DNA of 9,310 bases from Candidatus Peregrinibacteria bacterium (GTDB taxonomy: Bacteria > Patescibacteriota > Gracilibacteria > UBA1369): positions 1 to 9,310 of the forward strand of contig WJJQ01000040.1 in NCBI GenBank assembly GCA_014729615.1. Reading direction: 5' to 3'. Below the pieces are notes generated by a model. That model worked only from the letters and a program-made list of their open reading frames with translations. It had not been told where the DNA came from and made no database searches. Both the position numbers and the translations under genes were made by a program. Shown here one piece after another: positions 4,299 to 9,310 of the stretch (position 1 is the stretch's first letter; each line of letters opens with the position of its first letter).

Positions 4299-6896
4299 TT
4301 ATCTGCTTAGAAAGTCGTTTATTCTGCGTCTGAATATATAAAGCTGTGAAGCAAGGATAATCATAACGTACAGAACTACTTCGGGCCCGGTGTCACTTAC
4401 CTCTTCCGGTATTTCTTCAAGTGCTTCGGCCGGTGTTGGTGTTGGAGCCGGCGCAGGTTCCGGTGCCGCCGGTCTCAACTCCGGTTCCGGTTCCGGTTCC
4501 GGTTCCGGTTCTGTTACCGGTTCAGGCTCTGGCGCCGGTGGCGGTGGTGGGATTATTGTCGTTGTCTCTTGCGGAGGTTCCGGCACGTCACTGTCGGGAG
4601 GAGTTTGCACGGTTGTAGGCGGTGTTGGAGGTGGCACTGTTACAGTGTCTTCAGGTGGCTCAATAACCTCCGGAGGTGGAATTACATCCTCAGGGGGAGT
4701 TTGAACAACCGGAGGTGAGTCGCCACCCGGCGGATTGTTCCCTCCGGGAGGCGGAGTGTCATCTTCTAGACATATGGGATGTGAACGTAACAATTGTTCA
4801 ATATCTCCAATGTCTAATGGATCGGTATCCGGCCCCAAGGTTTGGACCGTTTCTGTCGGGTTATCTAATAAATAATCCAAATCATTTATAATAGTTTCAC
4901 AATCATACTCACATTCTCCCGCATTTTCACTAGTGAAAGTGTATTCGCCAAGACAGGGGTCTTCCTCCTCGGGAGGATCATCGCCCACGGGAGGATCTTC
5001 CTCTTCTGGTGGCTCTTGAATACAATCGTTTTGTTCAATTAAGTTCTCTAAAAAACTAATTCTATCTACTAATTCACCTGACACTGCCTGTCCTTCAACA
5101 GTATCCATCCAACTGGACAATACATCACGCAAATCAATAATGGATTCACAAGTCATGCAATAAGAAGCTTGTTCTGGCTGTAGTGATATCTGTAAATCTG
5201 TACCATAGTCGCTGAAATAGGTTAATACTTGGTCATCACTTGTTGTATCACCAACATCAACGGTGATTTCACTTTCTTCACATTGCAGTCCTCCACCGGG
5301 AGGTGGAATTTCTATTTCGGGTGGCGGCAATGTACAATCATTATTTGTCATTTGCGTTGTAATATTTTCTATCCACATCTGAAGATTTTCTTCTTCTTCA
5401 GTAAAATCAGGTCCTTCCAATGCTTCAATTAGCTGATTTCGCAAATCTTCCAACCCATTACAGCTCATACAAACACCTACTTCTTCGGTGTCTATTTCTA
5501 AAGCACCGGCCTCACCTGAATTAGCAATGGATGTAAATATTCGTTGTACTTCAAGGTCTGTACTATAGTCACCGAAACCATGTTCAAAATAACCATCTTC
5601 ACATGTACACAACCCGTCATTATTCGAATCGGGGAATTCATGATTGTTTTCACACGTCACTTCCTCTTCACAAGAAAGTTCGTCTAAAGCATTTAAGATA
5701 TCATCATATAATCTATCAAATTCACCATCCGGAGAAAGATTTTCAGTTTCAACAGTGCTTCTTTGAGCATCGTATGCATCTCTCAATTCAAACAGTGATG
5801 CGCAATCCATACATAATCCAACTGTTTCGGAATTAATTTCAACGCCATATTTATCGAATTTTGCCCGCACTTCAGAATCACTAATAATGTCACCTGTATC
5901 CATGTTGTAATAATCTTCCAAACATTCGCATCGACCATCATTGTCAAATTCATTGCGATTCGTACATGATTCCGTTTCGGGCACGTTTGATGCAGGAGGA
6001 GGCCCACTTGCGCCTGGGACCGAAATTTCACTGCAAGTCAGATCTTCCGGATTCAAAAGCCCCAGAGAACTACAATCGGCACACTTTTCATCATAAATCT
6101 TCAAAGCATGTTCGGCACGTACATCATCACCGCTTTCAGTGCTGTTGTATAATTTAAAGTATTCATCTTCTAATTCATTACAGTTAAAGCAAGTGTTATA
6201 GTAAGTTCTTGCCACTGTAATTCTTGTGTCGGGATTCACATAATAAGCATCTGACGCCTTATTCAATACATCTAATAGTCCACAATCGTTGTAATCAATG
6301 TCTATACAGTGATCGGGATTAATTTGAGCTAGCAACGACGCGAAACCTGTCTTTGAATTTTGTCCTAACGGTATTGGTCGCCACATATCATCCGGACAGT
6401 ATTTTGCCGTACCCGTGACCTGACCTTCCAAAGGTTCTCCACTATTAAGGTACAAAACCGCACCTACAATTGTAGCAACAGCAACAATGGCAATTCCAAC
6501 GTATCCTAAAACAGGGAACTTTTTCTTTTTCTTTACTTCGGTCACTTCTTCGGAAATTTCTTCGGTTGGCGCCTCTTGTTCCACTTGCTCATGTAACTGT
6601 TCAAGGTTAGGCATTTGTGCTTCAGAAGGTTGCTCGGCCGGTTGAGGCTCGGGTTGAGGCTCGGGTTGGGCCTCGGGTTGGGCCTCGGGTTGAGGCTCGG
6701 GAGCCTCGCTCTGAACCGGTTCAGTAGTTGAATCTTCATTTAAATTTATCACCGGTGATTGTTCCGGTTGATCTGCTTGAGGAGCTTCCTCCATGTTTGC
6801 TTCTTGTAAACCATCCAAGGCGTTCGTTTCTTCAGGCTTGGGCGTAGACTTACCCTGATCATCATCGCCTTGCGGTGTTATTTGTAAATCAGCCAT
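4299..6896 (-). CDS. Large Cys-rich repeat surface protein with LPXTG-like C-terminal anchor
   Basis: I do not recognise a named family; 865 residues. Parts in order: an acidic, Pro/Gln/Glu-rich head (1-120) with PEAQPEPQ repeats; KKKKK (122-126) before one membrane span (127-150), so the head is cytoplasmic and the rest outside; a Cys-rich region (167-709); a Pro/Glu-rich stalk (710-830) including PEPEPEPEPE; and VSDTGP (833-838), a hydrophobic span (839-855) and RRR (856-858), which is the layout of a sortase sorting signal. The Cys-rich part repeats one module: helix start C-x2-C-x2-[LI]-x2-LR (CMDC 362, CMSC 476, CMTC 580; looser CFNC 236, CADC 272) and a closing Cys after a second helix (409, 521, 625). 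Its own promoter and terminator bracket it. There is no Shine-Dalgarno sequence; the leader is A-rich. Adhesion or envelope scaffolding is a guess. Confidence 0.85.
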   Translation of the reverse strand: MADLQITPQGDDDQGKSTPKPEETNALDGLQEANMEEAPQADQPEQSPVINLNEDSTTEPVQSEAPEPQPEAQPEAQPEPQPEPQPAEQPSEAQMPNLEQLHEQVEQEAPTEEISEEVTEVKKKKKFPVLGYVGIAIVAVATIVGAVLYLNSGEPLEGQVTGTAKYCPDDMWRPIPLGQNSKTGFASLLAQINPDHCIDIDYNDCGLLDVLNKASDAYYVNPDTRITVARTYYNTCFNCNELEDEYFKLYNSTESGDDVRAEHALKIYDEKCADCSSLGLLNPEDLTCSEISVPGASGPPPASNVPETESCTNRNEFDNDGRCECLEDYYNMDTGDIISDSEVRAKFDKYGVEINSETVGLCMDCASLFELRDAYDAQRSTVETENLSPDGEFDRLYDDILNALDELSCEEEVTCENNHEFPDSNNDGLCTCEDGYFEHGFGDYSTDLEVQRIFTSIANSGEAGALEIDTEEVGVCMSCNGLEDLRNQLIEALEGPDFTEEEENLQMWIENITTQMTNNDCTLPPPEIEIPPPGGGLQCEESEITVDVGDTTSDDQVLTYFSDYGTDLQISLQPEQASYCMTCESIIDLRDVLSSWMDTVEGQAVSGELVDRISFLENLIEQNDCIQEPPEEEDPPVGDDPPEEEDPCLGEYTFTSENAGECEYDCETIINDLDYLLDNPTETVQTLGPDTDPLDIGDIEQLLRSHPICLEDDTPPPGGNNPPGGDSPPVVQTPPEDVIPPPEVIEPPEDTVTVPPPTPPTTVQTPPDSDVPEPPQETTTIIPPPPPAPEPEPVTEPEPEPEPEPELRPAAPEPAPAPTPTPAEALEEIPEEVSDTGPEVVLYVMIILASQLYIFRRRINDFLSR
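4481..4510 (-). repeat. Five perfect tandem copies of a hexamer (CCGGTT on the plus strand)
   Basis: The unit CCGGTT occurs five times in a row and recurs imperfectly on both sides. On the coding (minus) strand it reads as Pro-Glu codons, giving the PEPEPEPEPE run of the stalk in the 865-residue surface protein. A 6-bp unit keeps the frame, so copy-number slippage would lengthen or shorten the stalk without breaking the gene. Confidence 0.9.
6640..6699 (-). repeat. Five 12-bp tandem repeats in the cytoplasmic head
   Basis: Units of 12 bp, GGTTGAGGCTCG (copies 1, 2, 5) or GGTTGGGCCTCG (copies 3, 4), run in register on the plus strand. They encode alternating PEPQ/PEAQ tetrapeptides in the acidic N-terminal head of the 865-residue protein. 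The order of the two variants (two, two, one) suggests duplication of units by slippage or unequal exchange. Confidence 0.9.
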
Positions 6897-6933
6897 TTTG
6901 TTTTTATTTTAATTATTTAATTTTTATCTTAAT

Positions 6934-6962
6934 ATTTTATCATTTTTATTGCCTTGCGTCAA
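6934..6962 (-). promoter_or_regulatory. Promoter of the 865-residue surface protein gene
   Basis: On the minus strand, TTGACG (6957-6962; 5 of 6) is followed after 17 bases by TAAAAT (6934-6939; 5 of 6) preceded by TG-A, an extended -10. Transcription would start near 6927, giving a leader of about 30 bases that is almost only A and T, with no Shine-Dalgarno sequence. It lies just past the terminator of the upstream unit. Confidence 0.8.
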
Positions 6963-6983
6963 TTTTGTGGTTTTATTTTTTAT

Positions 6984-7015
6984 AAAAAAAGCACCCCCTT
7001 TTGAGATGCTTTTTT
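6984..7015 (-). terminator. Intrinsic terminator of the PKD protein/small ORF unit
   Basis: On the minus strand GCATCTC-AAAAG-GGGGTGC forms a 7-bp stem (two G-U pairs) at 6991-7009 with a 5-nt loop. It is followed by seven Ts (6990-6984) and preceded by an A-run that can extend the stem. It lies about 20-50 bases after the stop of the 35-codon ORF. The G-U pairs become C-A and A-C mismatches on the plus strand, so it should work mainly for minus-strand transcripts. Confidence 0.8.
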
Positions 7016-7034
7016 ATTTTTTTTAAAATCGTCT

Positions 7035-7142
7035 CTACGTAAACAATACTGATAGTAAAGGAGCAATACTGCTTATTAATATTGCGGCAACTCCTATAAT
7101 TCCAATAATTTTTACCAAATTTTTTCGTTGTTTTTTTGTCAT
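7035..7142 (-). CDS. Small single-span membrane protein (35 aa), coupled to the PKD gene
   Basis: The ATG (7140-7142) shares one base with the TAA of the upstream PKD gene (TAATG), the classical arrangement for translational coupling. The frame runs 35 codons to TAG at 7035-7037. The peptide has a basic start, MTKKQRKNLVK, and then an unbroken hydrophobic stretch of about 24 residues (IIGIIGVAAILISSIAPLLS and on to LF). This fits one membrane span with the N-terminus inside. The shared terminator just downstream supports its inclusion in the same transcript. I recognise no family. It could assist export or assembly of the PKD protein, but this is inferred from position only. Confidence 0.6.
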   Translation of the reverse strand: MTKKQRKNLVKIIGIIGVAAILISSIAPLLSVLFT

Positions 7143-9310
7143 TATAATGAACCGGTTACAAGAATATTTTTAGTGAATGTGTTTACTACATTTTGATTGT
7201 CGGTTACTTCAAGAACTACAGAATAATTACCGGGATTTGTATACTCATGCACCGGTTTTCGACTTCGTGAAGAAGTACCGTCTCCAAAATTCCAAGCATA
7301 TTTTGTTACTGTTCCCGTTGAACAATTTGGATCGAATTGAACATCTAGCGGTGCTTCTCCCGATTCAGGTGTAGCCGTAAAGCATGCTGTTAAAGCGACA
7401 GGCCTTACTGATACGGGAATCTCGGCGGTTGACCTTGTATTGTCAGAGGCTATTGCCGTCACAGAAGCGGTAAACGTGCCAATTTTCGTGTATTTATAGG
7501 TTACTTTTGAAGTATCAATGCGTTTTGGTGATCCATCTCCAAAATTCCACTCGTAACTTACAATCTGTCCTTCCGGATAGCTTGATCCGCTTGCGTCAAA
7601 TGTTACCGTTAAGGGTGCCACGCCTTCAACAGGTTCAGCGGTAATTCTGGCCTGCAATGGTTGCTGACCAACTTGAATAACCAAAATAGCGTTAGCTTCA
7701 TTATTTTCGGAATCTGTAACGGTTAATGTAGCATTGTAAATCCCGGCTTGTTTGTAAACAAAAGTTGCGGTTTCGCCCGCGGCGTCTTCTGTTCCATCGC
7801 CATCAAAATCCCATGAATAATCAACTATATTGTCATCAGCATCTTTACTGTTAGAAGCATTAAAAGCTATTTCAAGCGGTAATGTCCCCTCTAATTTACC
7901 TGTTTCCTCATCAATTTCGGGGGTCGTGCTGATAACGGGTATTGGTGCCGATTCGGCCATTTCCACTTCTATTATCTCGCGTGATTCACCAATTGCTCCT
8001 TCTTCATCGGTAACCTTTAAATATACTTCATATTCACCCGGTTCATCGTAGCTATGCGATGCTGTACGAGTGTTTGCTTTTGAGGTTCCATCCCCAAAAT
8101 CCCATTCATATTTAACTATTTCACCGTTAGGACTGGTTGATCTTTCAGCTCTGAATGAATATTGTTGTCCAACGTAATAATTTCCATCATCCGTTGGAAT
8201 AGTAATAACGGCACTGGGCGCGCTATCACTGCTAACTTCCACTGTTTGGGAAGCTACCTTTGATTGTCCGGTATTGTCCACCACTCTCAAATTAACAGTA
8301 TACGTACCCAATTGATCGAAAGTGTTGGAAACAATTTGTCCCGTAGCATCGTCAAAAACATTGTCATTGTTAAAATCCCATTCATAACTGACTATTTCAC
8401 CAGCCGGCGCGGCAGATGCGGAGGCGTCAAATTCAACTTCCAGCGGCGCAGGCCCTTTTGCCGGTGTTGCCGTAAAAACAGCTCCAAGCTCAACATTAGA
8501 AATGGTAACTGTTTCGGTAAATGTATCTACAGATTCTTCACTAGTGGTAACATCGCGTTTTGTTACCTGTAAACGAACGTCAAACCTACCATTATTGGCG
8601 CCTTTATCTGTATAAACATTAGATGTTAGCGGAACTGTCGATGTGTTGCCGTCTCCAAAATCCCATGCATAAGTCAAAATTTCATATTGCCTTGAATTTA
8701 TTGGTAAATTTGTCGCGTCAAAAGTAATTGAAATAGGCGCTGTTAAGCCCAATGTATTTGCCGGCTCGGTAATAATCCCCGATACGGTTGTATCATCAAC
8801 CGGCACTCTCCGACTGTCCATATATAAAAAGGCCACTATCCACATGATTATTGTTATAATCAATACTGATATAGAAATAATAGACAATAAAGTTGCATTC
8901 TTTTTGGTTTTTTTATCATCCTTTCTGGCCATAAAATATTGAAATACTCCAATAATGCCCGTTATAAACAAAAGTAACGCCACACCACCAAAAATCAGGT
9001 TAACAAGCGTAATAAGCGAGTTTATTAAAACACCGGTTTGAACACCAAGCGCGCCCGCAATCGGATTTTCACCCGTCGCTGAGGTTTGCCCCACGAAAAT
9101 CAAAGCCAGAATAACGAAAAAAATTACTGATGCCCCTCCACATCCTGTGCAGCCGATCATGACTTTTTTTGGACTTGGGCCTTTCTTTTTATTCTGTTGA
9201 GCCTGTTGAGGATTTGGCTTTTTCCCCTGCACGGGCTGCTGTATAGATTTAGACTGCGGTTGCGGCGCAGGCTGTTGCTGTGTCGGTTGCTGCGGCGCAG
9301 GCTGTTGCTG
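7142..9310 (-). CDS. PKD-repeat surface protein with N-terminal pilin-like membrane region (5' partial)
   Basis: The frame is open to the right edge: 26 further Q/P-rich codons precede the GTG at 9230-9232, so that GTG is an internal Val and the true start is outside. The visible part is 722 aa. Numbered from the GTG, a Gln/Pro/Lys-rich cytoplasmic segment (to about 24) leads to three membrane spans at about 35-48, 77-98 and 114-137, with the inside loop MARKDDKKTKK. Six PKD domains follow outside, each with a W-[DN]-F core: WDFGDG 190, WDFNND 285, WDFGDG 377, WDFDGDG 474, WNFGDG 562, WNFGDG 647. PKD domains are beta-sandwich modules used in surface adhesion and spacing. Positive charges agree with N-in, C-out topology. 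No catalytic domain is visible. The stop overlaps the start of the 35-residue ORF. Confidence 0.88.
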   Translation of the reverse strand, partial: QQQPAPQQPTQQQPAPQPQSKSIQQPVQGKKPNPQQAQQNKKKGPSPKKVMIGCTGCGGASVIFFVILALIFVGQTSATGENPIAGALGVQTGVLINSLITLVNLIFGGVALLLFITGIIGVFQYFMARKDDKKTKKNATLLSIISISVLIITIIMWIVAFLYMDSRRVPVDDTTVSGIITEPANTLGLTAPISITFDATNLPINSRQYEILTYAWDFGDGNTSTVPLTSNVYTDKGANNGRFDVRLQVTKRDVTTSEESVDTFTETVTISNVELGAVFTATPAKGPAPLEVEFDASASAAPAGEIVSYEWDFNNDNVFDDATGQIVSNTFDQLGTYTVNLRVVDNTGQSKVASQTVEVSSDSAPSAVITIPTDDGNYYVGQQYSFRAERSTSPNGEIVKYEWDFGDGTSKANTRTASHSYDEPGEYEVYLKVTDEEGAIGESREIIEVEMAESAPIPVISTTPEIDEETGKLEGTLPLEIAFNASNSKDADDNIVDYSWDFDGDGTEDAAGETATFVYKQAGIYNATLTVTDSENNEANAILVIQVGQQPLQARITAEPVEGVAPLTVTFDASGSSYPEGQIVSYEWNFGDGSPKRIDTSKVTYKYTKIGTFTASVTAIASDNTRSTAEIPVSVRPVALTACFTATPESGEAPLDVQFDPNCSTGTVTKYAWNFGDGTSSRSRKPVHEYTNPGNYSVVLEVTDNQNVVNTFTKNILVTGSL
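9261..9310 (-). repeat. 30-bp-period direct repeat encoding a QQQPAPQ-type tail
   Basis: The 20-base unit TGCGGCGCAGGCTGTTGCTG occurs at 9261-9280 and 9291-9310, a 30-bp period, and the second copy touches the window edge, so more copies may follow. On the coding strand it gives QQQPAPQ repeats in the cytoplasmic N-terminal segment of the PKD protein. The period is a multiple of three and preserves the frame. Confidence 0.8.

Noticed and set aside
4390..4704. 104-codon Gly/Ser-rich plus-strand open frame
   Set aside because: It is the antisense of the Pro/Glu repeats in the 865-residue protein; the GSGSG pattern follows automatically from the CCGGTT repeats.
6542..6739. Minus-strand frame with NPRPNPSLN repeats
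   Set aside because: A shifted reading of the 12-bp repeats inside the real gene. The main frame has promoter, terminator and domain support.
8264..8572. 102-codon plus-strand frame antisense to the PKD repeats
   Set aside because: Antisense shadow of PKD-coding sequence, rich in Arg and Cys with no recognisable features or promoter.
9230..9232. GTG as start codon of the PKD protein
   Set aside because: The frame remains open for 26 more Q/P-rich codons to the window edge and continues the same repeat composition, so the gene is 5' truncated and this GTG is an internal Val.
1..9310. Recoded TGA (as in Absconditabacteria/Gracilibacteria)
   Set aside because: No visible gene stops at TGA, but none of the real frames contains an in-frame TGA either and Trp/Gly codons are ordinary, so seven TAA/TAG stops are weak evidence.

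Overview
The window looks like chromosomal DNA from a low-GC bacterium of the Candidate Phyla Radiation (Patescibacteria). This is inferred from four things: the polymerase tail at the left edge; an AmmeMemoRadiSam-B-like protein standing without its usual partners; large surface proteins with PKD, S-layer-homology and Pro-rich parts; and starts that lack Shine-Dalgarno sequences. No mobile element, CRISPR array or rRNA was seen. Every visible stop codon is TAA or TAG, and nothing suggests recoding.

Left part (1-2283). The first 217 bases are the 3' end of a gene that resembles the last part of a Y-family DNA polymerase. It abuts, tail to tail, a two-gene minus-strand unit: a BlaI/MecI-type repressor (1050-1472) and an overlapping short M56 (BlaR1-type) membrane metallopeptidase (218-1063). 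Their promoter has an extended -10 and a CTACA-N3-TGTAG palindrome over the -35, so autorepression is likely. Divergent from it is a MEMO/LigB-fold protein (1585-2283) that lacks the family cysteine.

Middle (2333-4298). A secreted 599-residue protein carries two six-cysteine helical modules and three C-terminal S-layer homology (SLH) domains. Converging on it is a tRNA-Gln(UUG) gene with its own near-consensus promoter. That promoter lies just beyond a strong hairpin terminator serving the next minus-strand gene.

Right part (4299-9310, all minus strand). An 865-residue surface protein has an acidic cytoplasmic head, one membrane segment, several repeats of a CxxC-helix module, a Pro-rich stalk and an LPXTG-like tail (VSDTG, hydrophobic span, RRR). 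Its promoter and the upstream gene's terminator are both clear. Upstream lies a PKD-repeat protein, cut by the window edge, with three membrane segments that resemble a VirB2/TrbC-type pilin. A 35-residue single-membrane-span ORF is joined to its stop codon through TAATG.

Reading as a whole: this is a cell-envelope locus with three large extracellular proteins, flanked by a protease/repressor sensor pair. The most novel point is a Cys-rich helical-hairpin module, C-x2-C-x2-[LI]-x2-L up to a distal Cys, that occurs repeatedly in both the SLH protein and the 865-residue protein. It could be an undescribed extracellular domain shared by neighbouring envelope proteins. No function can be assigned to it from sequence alone.
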